Shown piece after piece: positions 1-6,778 of a stretch of DNA of 9,191 nt. The notes beneath the pieces are model-generated. The model searched no databases. It was not told the DNA's origin and worked only from the letters and a program-made list of their open reading frames with translations. Position 1 is the stretch's first letter; each line of letters opens with the position of its first letter. The translations under genes were made by a program, and so were the position numbers. The DNA is from an uncultured Gemmatimonadota bacterium (GTDB taxonomy: Bacteria > Gemmatimonadota > Gemmatimonadetes > Gemmatimonadales > Gemmatimonadaceae): the NCBI GenBank assembly GCA_903906325.1, contig CAIVJV010000348.1, positions 1 to 9,191 of the forward strand, written 5' to 3'.

Positions 1-72
1 GAGCATCGGCGCATCAAGCAGGTGCTCCGCCGTGGCTATGGCCGCGCCTTGGAGCTCTTCCGCGTCGGGTGA
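1..72 (+). CDS. C-terminal end of an unidentified protein (partial)
   Basis: Reading frame 1 is open from the window edge to a TGA at 70-72. It encodes 23 residues rich in Arg and Leu, ending in the pattern GYGRALELFRVG. The basic, probably helical tail reads like a normal protein end. The other two forward frames give Ser/Ala- or Pro-rich strings typical of shadow frames. The stop lies 19 nt before the asnS start, so the two genes may be co-transcribed. The fragment is too short to assign to a family, and no function is proposed. Confidence 0.45.
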   Translation, partial: EHRRIKQVLRRGYGRALELFRVG

Positions 73-91
73 TCCCCTCTAGCTTTCACAG

Positions 92-1399
92 ATGTCCAGC
101 ACCGAGCCTGTCATCCGCATCGCCGACCTCCCTGATCGGGTCGGCCAGACCGTCACGATCCGCGGGTGGGTCACCCACCTCCGCTCCTCCGGGAAGATCG
201 CCTTCATCGTGCTGCGTGACGGCACCGGGCTCCTCCAGTGCGTCGTCGTGAAGAAGGAGGTCGACGAGGCCTCGTGGGAGACCTTCGGCACGCTCACGCT
301 CGAGACCTCGATCACCGTCACCGGTGCGGTGCGCGCCGATGCGCGCCAGGTGGGCGGGGTCGAACTCGGGGTGACGACGCTCGCGGTGATCGGCGCGAGC
401 CCGCTCGACTACCCGATCCAGCCCAAGGAGCATGGGGTCGACTTCCTGCTCGACCACCGCCACTTCTGGCTTCGCACGCCGCGGCAGGTGGCGATCATGC
501 GGATCCGCAATGAGATCGAGCAGGCGATCCACGACTTCTTCTACGAGCGTGGCTTCATCCGCGTCGACACCCCGATCCTCACCGCCGCGATCGGCGAGCG
601 AAGCGGGCTCTTCAGCACCGAGTACTTCGACGAGGGGAACGCCTACCTCGCGCAGACGGGCCAGCTCTATGGCGAGGCGGCGGCTGCGGCCTTCGGGAAG
701 ATCTACACCTTCGGCCCGACCTTCCGCGCGGAGAAGTCCAAGACGCGGCGGCATCTGACCGAGTTCTGGATGATCGAGCCGGAAGTCGCCTTCAATGACA
801 CGCATGCCAACATGCAGCTGCAGGAGGACTTCGTCTCGTTCCTCGTGCAGCGCGTGGTCGAGCGGCGCACGGCCGAGCTCGCCGAGCTCGAGCGCGACAT
901 CTCCAAGCTCGAGAAGATCAGGGGGCCTTTCCCGCGTATCGACTACACCGATGCCGTCGCGACCCTCCAGAAGAAGGGGAGCGCGGTGCAGTGGGGTGAG
1001 GACCTCGGCGCGGAGGATGAGTCGCTCCTCGTCGAGGACTACGAGACCCCGATCTTCATCTGCAACTACCCCAAGGAGGCGAAGGCCTTCTACATGAAGG
1101 AGAACCCCGCGGACCCGCGCACCGTCCTCTGTGACGATATGCTCGCGCCCGAGGGGTACGGGGAGATCATCGGCGGGTCGCAGCGCGAGGACGACTACGA
1201 CAAGCTTCGGCACCGCATCCAGGAAGAGGGGCTCCCCCTCGATGCCTATGGCTGGTATCTCGATCTTCGGAAGTACGGGACCTTCGTGCATTCGGGCTTC
1301 GGCCTCGGACTCGAGCGGACCGTCGCCTGGATCTGCGGCACCCCGCATATCCGCGAGTGCATCCCCTTCCCGCGGATGATGCACCGCCTGCGCCCGTGA
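92..1399 (+). CDS. asnS: Asparagine--tRNA ligase (AsnRS), class IIb
   Basis: This cytoplasmic enzyme charges tRNA-Asn with asparagine using ATP. The 435-residue product is of normal length. Residues about 7-105 form the OB-fold anticodon-binding domain (RGWVTHLRSSGKIAF, then LRDGTGLLQCVV). The class II catalytic core follows: motif 1 around 137-163, the substrate loop GQLYGE at 190-195, motif 2 starting at FRAEKSKTRRH (211-221) and continuing to EFWMIEPE, and motif 3 at GFGLGLERTVAWICG (402-416). The C-terminus IPFPRMMHRLRP is the usual AsnRS ending; this and the motif 2 form favour AsnRS over AspRS. ATG 92 is the first start after an in-frame TAG at 80-82. No Shine-Dalgarno is visible upstream. 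deoC begins 43 nt after the stop, on the same strand, so joint transcription is possible. Confidence 0.96.
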   Translation: MSSTEPVIRIADLPDRVGQTVTIRGWVTHLRSSGKIAFIVLRDGTGLLQCVVVKKEVDEASWETFGTLTLETSITVTGAVRADARQVGGVELGVTTLAVIGASPLDYPIQPKEHGVDFLLDHRHFWLRTPRQVAIMRIRNEIEQAIHDFFYERGFIRVDTPILTAAIGERSGLFSTEYFDEGNAYLAQTGQLYGEAAAAAFGKIYTFGPTFRAEKSKTRRHLTEFWMIEPEVAFNDTHANMQLQEDFVSFLVQRVVERRTAELAELERDISKLEKIRGPFPRIDYTDAVATLQKKGSAVQWGEDLGAEDESLLVEDYETPIFICNYPKEAKAFYMKENPADPRTVLCDDMLAPEGYGEIIGGSQREDDYDKLRHRIQEEGLPLDAYGWYLDLRKYGTFVHSGFGLGLERTVAWICGTPHIRECIPFPRMMHRLRP

Positions 1400-1413
1400 T
1401 CGATCGGCGGCGG

Positions 1414-1446
1414 ATGACCGCAGGGATCGCAGGGATCGCCGGGTGA
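1414..1446 (+). other. Possible 10-codon leader ORF before deoC
   Basis: An ATG at 1414 opens a 10-residue frame (MTAGIAGIAG) that ends at TGA 1444-1446. It overlaps the deoC GTG start (1443-1445) as GTGA, the same junction type used by the real gene pairs in this window. The peptide is a repeat because the DNA is a 9-bp tandem repeat. Translation is not proven, and no strong ribosome site precedes the ATG. It could couple ribosomes into deoC, or it could be chance. Confidence 0.2.
1420..1443 (+). repeat. Short tandem repeat between asnS and deoC
   Basis: Two perfect copies of GCAGGGATC (1420-1428 and 1429-1437) are followed by GCCGGG, a partial third copy with one mismatch. The second copy places AGGGA at 1431-1435, 7 nt before the deoC GTG, so it may serve as a weak ribosome-binding site. 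Confidence 0.7.
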
Positions 1447-2405
1447 GCGCGTCCACGCTCCCGCGCAACACGGGGCAGCCCCTCGACCTCGAGCGGGTCC
1501 GGGCGATCCGCGTGAACCGGAGCTCGGCGGAGCGTCGTGCGGCGACGATCCCCACGCGCCGCACCGTCAAGAAGGAGTGGCAGGCCGCCTGGTTGCTCAA
1601 GGCGATCACGCTGATGGACCTCACCACGCTCTCCGGCGACGACACGGCGGGGAACGTGACGCGGCTCTGCGCCAAGGCGCGCCGCCCCGTCCGCGACGAG
1701 ATCCTCGCCGCCCTCGGGGCCGGGTCGCTCGGGATCACCGTCGGGGCGGTCTGCGTCTATCATCGCTGGGTCGAGACCGCGGTGCGTGCCCTCGAGGGGA
1801 GTGGGATCCCCGTCGCCGCGGTCTCGACGGGCTTCCCCGCAGGACTCTCCCCGTTCGAGACGCGACTCGCCGAGATCCGGGCCTCGGTCGCCGCGGGGGC
1901 GCGCGAGATCGACATCGTCATCACGCGGGCGCATGTGCTCACCGGTGACTGGACCGCGCTCTACGACGAGGTCTGCGCCTTCCGTGAGGCCTGTGGCGAC
2001 GCCCACCTCAAGGCGATCCTCGCCACCGGCGAACTGGCCACGCTGACCCATGTGGCGCGTGCGAGCTGGGTCGCGATGCAGGCGGGTGCCGATTTCATCA
2101 AGACGAGCACGGGGAAGGAAGGGGTGAATGCGACGCTCCCCGTCTCGCTCGTGATGGTGCGGCAGATCCGCGAGTACGCCGAGGTGAGTGGGTGCCTGGT
2201 GGGCTACAAGCCCGCCGGGGGGATCCGCGCCGCCAAGCCCGCCCTCGATTACCTCCTCCTCATGAAGGAGGAGCTCGGGGTGCGCTGGCTGCAGCCCGAC
2301 CTCTTCCGCTTCGGGGCCTCTGGGCTCCTCACCGACATCGAGCGTCAGCTCGAACACCACGTCACCGGGCGCTACGCTGCGGCCCATCGCCAGCCGATGC
2401 CATGA
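1443..2405 (+). CDS. deoC: Deoxyribose-phosphate aldolase, large (metazoan-like) form
   Basis: DeoC cleaves 2-deoxy-D-ribose 5-phosphate into glyceraldehyde 3-phosphate and acetaldehyde in the cytoplasm, the last step of deoxynucleoside breakdown. The 320-residue product is a class I (Schiff-base) TIM-barrel aldolase. Lys220 in ADFIKTSTGK is the Schiff-base lysine. Lys256 in VGYKPAGGIR is the second active-site lysine, and Asp157 in EIDIVI matches the catalytic aspartate. It is longer than the E. coli enzyme (about 260 residues). It carries the N-terminal segment TVKKEWQAAWLLKAI and the motif DLTTLSGDDT of the human DERA type, with a matching HHVTGRYAA end. GTG 1443 is the only start after an in-frame TGA at 1377-1379 that keeps this N-terminus. 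Its TGA overlaps the next gene's ATG (2402-2405), so the two are probably co-translated. Confidence 0.96.
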   Translation: MSASTLPRNTGQPLDLERVRAIRVNRSSAERRAATIPTRRTVKKEWQAAWLLKAITLMDLTTLSGDDTAGNVTRLCAKARRPVRDEILAALGAGSLGITVGAVCVYHRWVETAVRALEGSGIPVAAVSTGFPAGLSPFETRLAEIRASVAAGAREIDIVITRAHVLTGDWTALYDEVCAFREACGDAHLKAILATGELATLTHVARASWVAMQAGADFIKTSTGKEGVNATLPVSLVMVRQIREYAEVSGCLVGYKPAGGIRAAKPALDYLLLMKEELGVRWLQPDLFRFGASGLLTDIERQLEHHVTGRYAAAHRQPMP

Positions 2406-4807
2406 CTCGCGTCGCCGACCTCTTTCAGTCGATGGATTACGGCCCCGCACCGGAGAGCGACGCCGAGGCGCGTGCCTGGCTCGCCGCGCACGACGCGACC
2501 TTCGGGCACTTCGTCGCCGGGACGTGGACCAAAGCGGGGAAGACCTTCGCGGTCATCGACCCGAGCACCAACGCCCCGCTCGCGAAGGTCACGCAGGGGA
2601 CCGCGGCGGACGTCGAGGCGGCGGTGAAGGCCGCGCGAGGCGCCTTCGGGAAGTGGACGAAGCTCACCCCACATCAGCGGGCGCGACACCTCTACGCGCT
2701 CGCGCGCATGGTGCAGAAGCATGCGCGGCTCTTCGCCGTGCTCGAGTCGATGGACAATGGGAAGCCGATCCGCGAGACCCGCGATCTCGACATCCCCCTC
2801 GTCGCGCGGCATTTCTACCACCACGCGGGATGGGCCCAGCTCCTCCCCGACGAATTTCCGGGCTATGGCCCCGTCGGCGTGGTAGGACAGATCATCCCGT
2901 GGAACTTCCCGTTGCTCATGTTGGCGTGGAAGGTCGCGCCCGCGCTCGCGGCGGGGAACACGGTGGTCCTGAAGCCCGCGGAGTTCACCCCGCTCTCGGC
3001 GCTCCTCTTCGCCGAGCTCGCCGCGCAGGCGGGGCTGCCGCCCGGCGTGTTGAACATCGTGACTGGTGACGGGGCGACGGGGGCCGCGCTCGTCGCGCAT
3101 CCGGGGGTCGACAAGATCGCCTTCACCGGCTCCACCGAGGTGGGGAAGATCATCCGGAAGGCGACAGCGGGATCGGGGAAGAAGCTCTCGCTCGAACTCG
3201 GGGGGAAGTCCCCGTTCATCGTGTACGAGGATGCCGATCTCGATGCCGTGGTCGAGGGGGTCGTCGACGCGATCTGGTTCAATCAGGGGCAGGTCTGCTG
3301 TGCCGGGTCGCGCCTCCTGGTGCAGGAGGGGATCCACGACCGCCTCATCGCGAAACTGCGTGCGCGGATGGAGACGCTCCGTGTCGGTCGCCCGCTCGAC
3401 AAGGGGATCGACATGGGGGCGATCGTCGCGCCGGAGCAATTGGAGCGGATCCGCGCGCTCTGTGCACAGGGCGAGGCCGAAGGCGCCACGCGCTGGCAGG
3501 CGAGTGGGGCGGTGCCGAGCACCGGGTGCTTCTTCCCACCGACGTTGTTCACCAACGTCTCGCCCGCGAGCACCATCGCGCAGGTCGAGATCTTTGGGCC
3601 GGTGATGGTCGCGATGACCTTCCGCACGCCGGAGGAGTCGGTCGCGCTCGCGAACAACACGGTCTACGGGCTCGCCGCGAGCCTCTGGACGGAGAACATC
3701 AACCTCGCGCTCGATATCGCGCCGAAGCTCAAAGCCGGCGTGGTCTGGGTGAATGCGACCAATCTCTTCGACGCGGCCGCCGGGTTCGGTGGGTATCGCG
3801 AGAGCGGCTTCGGGCGTGAGGGCGGCAAGGAGGGGATGTGGGAGTATCTCCTCCCCGAGGGCGCCACCCGGGCCTCGGAGGCGGCGGTGCGGAAGGCACG
3901 TGAGGCGAAGAAGGCCGCGTCGCGCGCGCCAGAGACGCTGCGGGAGCCGCTCCTGAGCCCGGTCGATCAGGTCGACCGCACCGCGAAGCTCTTCATCGGT
4001 GGGAAGCAGGCACGCCCGGATTCCGGCTATTCGCGCGCGATCCTCGATCCCAAGGGACGCATCGTCGGTGAGGTGGGCGAGGGGAATCGCAAGGATGTCC
4101 GCAATGCGGTGGAGGCGGCGCAGGCCGCAGCCAAGGGGTGGGCGACCTCCACCGGGCATCTCCGCGCCCAGATCCTGTACTACATCGGGGAGAACCTCAG
4201 CGCCCGCGCGGACGAGTTCGTCTCGCGGCTCCGGGCGATGACCGGCGCGAGTGCGCGGGAGGCGACGCGCGAGGTCGAGCAGAGCATCCAAGGCTGCTTC
4301 GCGTATGCCGCGTGGGCGGATAAGTGGGACGGCGCGGTGCATCAGGTCCCCTTCCGCGGGGTCGCCATCGCGATGCAGGAGCCGATCGGCGTGGTCGGCG
4401 TCATCACACCGCATGCGGCGCCGCTAGGTGGCTTCGTCTCGATGGTCGCGCCGCTGATCGCCACGGGGAACACCGTCGTCGCGATCCCGAGCGAGCTCCA
4501 TCCCTTGGCGGCGACTGACCTCTACACCGTCTTCGAGAGCTCCGATCTCCCGGGGGGCGTGGTCAACATCGTGACCGGGGCGAGCGAGGCGTTGGGGAAG
4601 GTCCTCGCCGAGCACGACGACGTGGAGGCGGTCTGGTTCATGGGCACGGAGGACGGACGCCGCACGATCGAACTGGCCTCGGCCGGGAACATGAAGCGGA
4701 CCTTCTGCCGGCTCGCCGCGAGCGATCCCTCGGTGACGGGGGATATGAAGGCCCTCCTCCGCGAGGCGACGCAGGTCAAGAACATCTGGGTCCCGTACGG
4801 CGCCTAG
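2402..4807 (+). CDS. ALDH16-like two-domain aldehyde dehydrogenase
   Basis: This 801-residue protein is predicted to be an NAD(P)-dependent aldehyde dehydrogenase. The N-domain (about 35-485) is a complete ALDH: oxyanion Asn168 in PWNFP, cofactor Lys191 and Glu194 in LKPAE, GSTEVG at 243-248, general base Glu265 in LELGGK, nucleophile Cys299 in GQVCCAG, and Glu396 in EIFGP. An Ala/Lys/Arg-rich linker (about 488-515) joins it to a second ALDH-like domain (about 525-801). That domain keeps the fold signature GVVGVITP...GNTVVAIP...VNIVTG but has Ala672 for the Asn, Ile695 for the Lys, and no GQxC or ELGGK motif. It therefore looks like a pseudoenzyme domain. This architecture and length match family ALDH16; vertebrate members lack the catalytic Cys, which is present here. 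The ATGA overlap with deoC fixes the start at 2402 and suggests acetaldehyde as substrate (inference). Confidence 0.9.
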   Translation: MTRVADLFQSMDYGPAPESDAEARAWLAAHDATFGHFVAGTWTKAGKTFAVIDPSTNAPLAKVTQGTAADVEAAVKAARGAFGKWTKLTPHQRARHLYALARMVQKHARLFAVLESMDNGKPIRETRDLDIPLVARHFYHHAGWAQLLPDEFPGYGPVGVVGQIIPWNFPLLMLAWKVAPALAAGNTVVLKPAEFTPLSALLFAELAAQAGLPPGVLNIVTGDGATGAALVAHPGVDKIAFTGSTEVGKIIRKATAGSGKKLSLELGGKSPFIVYEDADLDAVVEGVVDAIWFNQGQVCCAGSRLLVQEGIHDRLIAKLRARMETLRVGRPLDKGIDMGAIVAPEQLERIRALCAQGEAEGATRWQASGAVPSTGCFFPPTLFTNVSPASTIAQVEIFGPVMVAMTFRTPEESVALANNTVYGLAASLWTENINLALDIAPKLKAGVVWVNATNLFDAAAGFGGYRESGFGREGGKEGMWEYLLPEGATRASEAAVRKAREAKKAASRAPETLREPLLSPVDQVDRTAKLFIGGKQARPDSGYSRAILDPKGRIVGEVGEGNRKDVRNAVEAAQAAAKGWATSTGHLRAQILYYIGENLSARADEFVSRLRAMTGASAREATREVEQSIQGCFAYAAWADKWDGAVHQVPFRGVAIAMQEPIGVVGVITPHAAPLGGFVSMVAPLIATGNTVVAIPSELHPLAATDLYTVFESSDLPGGVVNIVTGASEALGKVLAEHDDVEAVWFMGTEDGRRTIELASAGNMKRTFCRLAASDPSVTGDMKALLREATQVKNIWVPYGA

Positions 4808-4816
4808 CGGCGCCGT
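4797..4816. terminator. Perfect hairpin over the convergent stop codons
   Basis: ACGGCGCC (4797-4804) and GGCGCCGT (4809-4816) form an 8-bp, GC-rich perfect stem with a TAGC loop. The hairpin contains the stop codons of both converging genes and encodes their last residues. No T-run follows in either direction, so it is not a classical intrinsic terminator. In a GC-rich genome a U-tract-free hairpin at a tail-to-tail junction could still pause or end transcription from both sides, or protect 3' ends. The stem is visible directly; the function is inferred. Confidence 0.5.
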
Positions 4817-5610
4817 TCGTCCGCCTTCACCTCGTCCCAGATCACATCGAGCGCCTCGAGCCCCGCGGTGCGCACGTCGAGCCCGCGCGCCGTCGCGATC
4901 CGCTCCACCGCCTCGAAGCGCCGCTGGAACTTCGCGTTCGCCCGGTCGAGCGCGAGGGCGGGATGTGTTCCCGCCTTCCGGCAGAGATTCACCACCGCGA
5001 AGAGGAGGTCGCCGAGCTCCTCTTCGAGCGCGGCATGTCGCGGATCGGCGCCCGGCACCCCGTGGGTGTCGAACGAGGCGCCGTCCTGCGCGATCTGTGC
5101 CTTCACCTCCTCCAGCTCTTCCGCCACCTTCTGGAGCGGCCCCTCCACATCGGGCCAATCGAAGCCGACGCCGGCGGCGCGCTCCTGCAGGCGATGCGCG
5201 CGGTGCAGGGCGGGCAGCCCGCTCGGGAGCCCCTCGGCGAGCGACCGACGGTGCTTGGCCTTCATCTGCTCCCACGGCGTCCGCTCCGTCTCGGTCCCGT
5301 AGAGCCAGGGATGTCGCGTCCGCATCTTGTGCACCAGCGACCCCGCCACCTGCTCTGGGCCGAAGGCCCCGCGCTCCTCCGCGATCACCGCATGGAAGAG
5401 CACTTGGAGCAGCACGTCCCCCAGCTCGCCACACATCGCCGCGTCATCCCCCTCGCGGAGGGCGTCGTCGAGCTCATGCATCTCCTCGTTGAGGTAGGGG
5501 CGGAGCGAGGCGTGGGACTGGGCGCGGTCCCAGGCGTCGCGGGCGCGGAGGTCGCGCATGATCGCCAGGGCGTCGTCGAGGGAGGCGCGCGGGGCGCGGT
5601 CGTCTTGCAT
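4804..5610 (-). CDS. mazG: Nucleoside triphosphate pyrophosphohydrolase MazG
   Basis: MazG hydrolyses (d)NTPs to the monophosphates and pyrophosphate, a house-cleaning role in nucleotide pools. The 268-residue product has the typical tandem-repeat all-alpha layout (E. coli MazG is 263 residues). Repeat 1 has NEEMHE (Glu42, Glu43, Glu46) and GELGD (Glu62, Asp65). Repeat 2 has AEELEE (Glu164, Glu165, Glu168) and EELGD (Glu198, Asp201). These are the Mg-binding EExxE...ExxD sets. HPWLYG and PWEQMK between the repeats are also MazG hallmarks. The usual CPWD near the N-terminus is AWD here. About 20 residues (173-192) before the last helix pair look like a family-variable loop. ATG 5610 has no clear Shine-Dalgarno. 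Its stop shares CTAG with the ALDH16 gene, and its 5' end is divergent from alr. Confidence 0.95.
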   Translation of the reverse strand: MQDDRAPRASLDDALAIMRDLRARDAWDRAQSHASLRPYLNEEMHELDDALREGDDAAMCGELGDVLLQVLFHAVIAEERGAFGPEQVAGSLVHKMRTRHPWLYGTETERTPWEQMKAKHRRSLAEGLPSGLPALHRAHRLQERAAGVGFDWPDVEGPLQKVAEELEEVKAQIAQDGASFDTHGVPGADPRHAALEEELGDLLFAVVNLCRKAGTHPALALDRANAKFQRRFEAVERIATARGLDVRTAGLEALDVIWDEVKADERRR

Positions 5611-5644
5611 GGCTCAGAGGGGGCCGGTAGTCTTGACGCTTCTC

Positions 5645-6778
5645 ATGTCGCGGGAATCTAGCCCCCAGTCAGGTGAGGCACCGCCGCTCACCGCGGAGGC
5701 GGTGAGTCCCCTGCGCGCCTGGATCGAGGTGGATCTCGAGGCGGTACGGCGCAACGCCGCGCGCGTCGCCCAGCACACCGGGCTCCCGATGATCCCGATG
5801 GTGAAGGGGGACGCCTACGCCCTCGGGGTGCTGCCGATCGTGCGGGTGCTCGAGGCCGTCGCGCCGTACGCCTACGGGGTGGCCGTCCCGGATGAGGGGG
5901 AGGAGCTGCGCGCCGCGGGGATCGACCGGCCGATCATCCTCTACACCCCCTGTCTCCCGGACGAGTTGGGACGCGCCCGCTCGGCGCGGTTAATCCCCTC
6001 GCTCTCCAGCGCCGAGCAGATCACGGCGTGGGTCGCGCTCGGCGGGGGGCCGTGGCACCTGGTGATCGACACGGGGATGCACCGGGAAGGGATCGCGTGG
6101 GATGCCGTCGACATGCTGCGCGAGGTCCTGCAGACGCACGCCCCCGCGGCGGTGTACACGCACTTCCACTCCGCGGACGCCGATGCCGAATCGATCGCCC
6201 GCCAGGAGGCGCGATTCGCCCAGGCCGTTGCGATGCTCCCGACGCGACCGACCCTCGTCTATGCGGACAACTCCCCGGCGATGGCTCGGCGCACCACCTC
6301 CCCGTATGGGGCGACGCGCCCTGGCGCCTTCCTGTACGGGCTCTCCGGCGGCCCGCACGCGGTGATCCATCCGGATCCGGTGGTGCATGTGCGGGCGCGC
6401 ATCCTCGAGCTCCGATGGATCGAGGCGGGGGAGACGGTGAGTTATGGTGCCACCTGGACGGCCCGGCGCCGCACGCGGGTGGCGACCATCGCCATCGGGC
6501 ATGCCGATGGGTGGCGTCGTGCGCTGTCCAACTGGTCGGACGGGCTCGTGCATGGGCAGCCCATCCCGCTCATCGGAACGGTCACGATGGACATGACGAT
6601 GGCCGATGTGACGGAGGTCGAGGCCGCGGTGGGTGACGTGGTCACGGTGGTGGGCACCGACGGCGATCGGACGCTGACCCTGGATGCGGTCGCGACGCGC
6701 GCTGGGCTCTCACCGTACGAATTGCTGAATGGGCTCCGGTCGCGCCTCCCCCATCGGTATCGCGGCGGCGCCCGATGA
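5645..6778 (+). CDS. alr: Alanine racemase, PLP-dependent
   Basis: Alr interconverts L- and D-alanine for peptidoglycan synthesis. From ATG 5645 the product is 377 residues, a normal length. The N-terminal TIM barrel starts at RAWIEVDLEAVRRNA (24-38). Lys54 in MVKGDAY is the PLP lysine. IDTGMHREG at 141-149 gives Arg147, RPGAFLYG at 225-232 gives the PLP-pyridine Arg225, and Tyr267 in VSYGATW is the catalytic tyrosine of the C-terminal beta domain. SPYELL and RSRLPHRY close the protein as in the family. Unusual points are KGDAYALG in place of KANAYGHG, and His286 in IGHADGW where a tyrosine is nearly always found. The start is uncertain: ATG 5609 (inside CATG shared with the mazG start) would add 12 residues and GTG 5702 would remove 19. 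None has a well-spaced Shine-Dalgarno. The stop overlaps deoB as ATGA. Confidence 0.9.
   Translation: MSRESSPQSGEAPPLTAEAVSPLRAWIEVDLEAVRRNAARVAQHTGLPMIPMVKGDAYALGVLPIVRVLEAVAPYAYGVAVPDEGEELRAAGIDRPIILYTPCLPDELGRARSARLIPSLSSAEQITAWVALGGGPWHLVIDTGMHREGIAWDAVDMLREVLQTHAPAAVYTHFHSADADAESIARQEARFAQAVAMLPTRPTLVYADNSPAMARRTTSPYGATRPGAFLYGLSGGPHAVIHPDPVVHVRARILELRWIEAGETVSYGATWTARRRTRVATIAIGHADGWRRALSNWSDGLVHGQPIPLIGTVTMDMTMADVTEVEAAVGDVVTVVGTDGDRTLTLDAVATRAGLSPYELLNGLRSRLPHRYRGGAR
5672..5706 (+). promoter_or_regulatory. Pair of mutually exclusive hairpins at the 5' end of alr
   Basis: CTCACC at 5687-5692 can pair with the upstream GGTGAG (5672-5677, 6 bp, 9-nt loop). The longer CTCACCGC (5687-5694) can instead pair with the downstream GCGGTGAG (5699-5706, 8 bp, GGAG loop). 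The second helix covers the alternative in-frame start GTG 5702 and places the Shine-Dalgarno-like GGAG in its loop. The pairing is read directly from the sequence. Regulation is speculative, since the region also codes for the variable N-terminus of Alr. Confidence 0.22.

Noticed and set aside
2192..2401. 70-residue upstream extension of the aldehyde dehydrogenase
   Set aside because: It overlaps deoC in another frame and is Arg/Pro-rich with no ALDH similarity. ATG 2402, overlapping the deoC stop, gives a natural N-terminus.
86..2450. Long minus-strand ORFs of 550 and 427 codons across asnS and deoC
   Set aside because: They are antisense to genes with unmistakable motifs, have Arg/Asp/Gly/Glu-rich low-complexity translations, and are expected shadows in very GC-rich DNA.
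2372..4414. 680-codon minus-strand ORF opposite the aldehyde dehydrogenase
   Set aside because: The translation is arginine-rich without any recognisable domain, and it mirrors the codon pattern of the real plus-strand gene.
2402..4807. Possible assembly or frameshift fusion of two separate ALDH genes
   Set aside because: The frame is continuous through a charged linker, the second domain lacks catalytic residues throughout, and the length and layout match the known ALDH16 family.
5558..5608. Start of alr at 5558
   Set aside because: It would lie inside mazG on the opposite strand and add sequence unrelated to alanine racemases.
5633..5660. Sigma-70-like promoter: TTGACG followed by AATCTA
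   Set aside because: The -35-like box is good, but the -10 match is poor. The transcript would begin downstream of ATG 5645, so it is consistent only with a GTG 5702 start.
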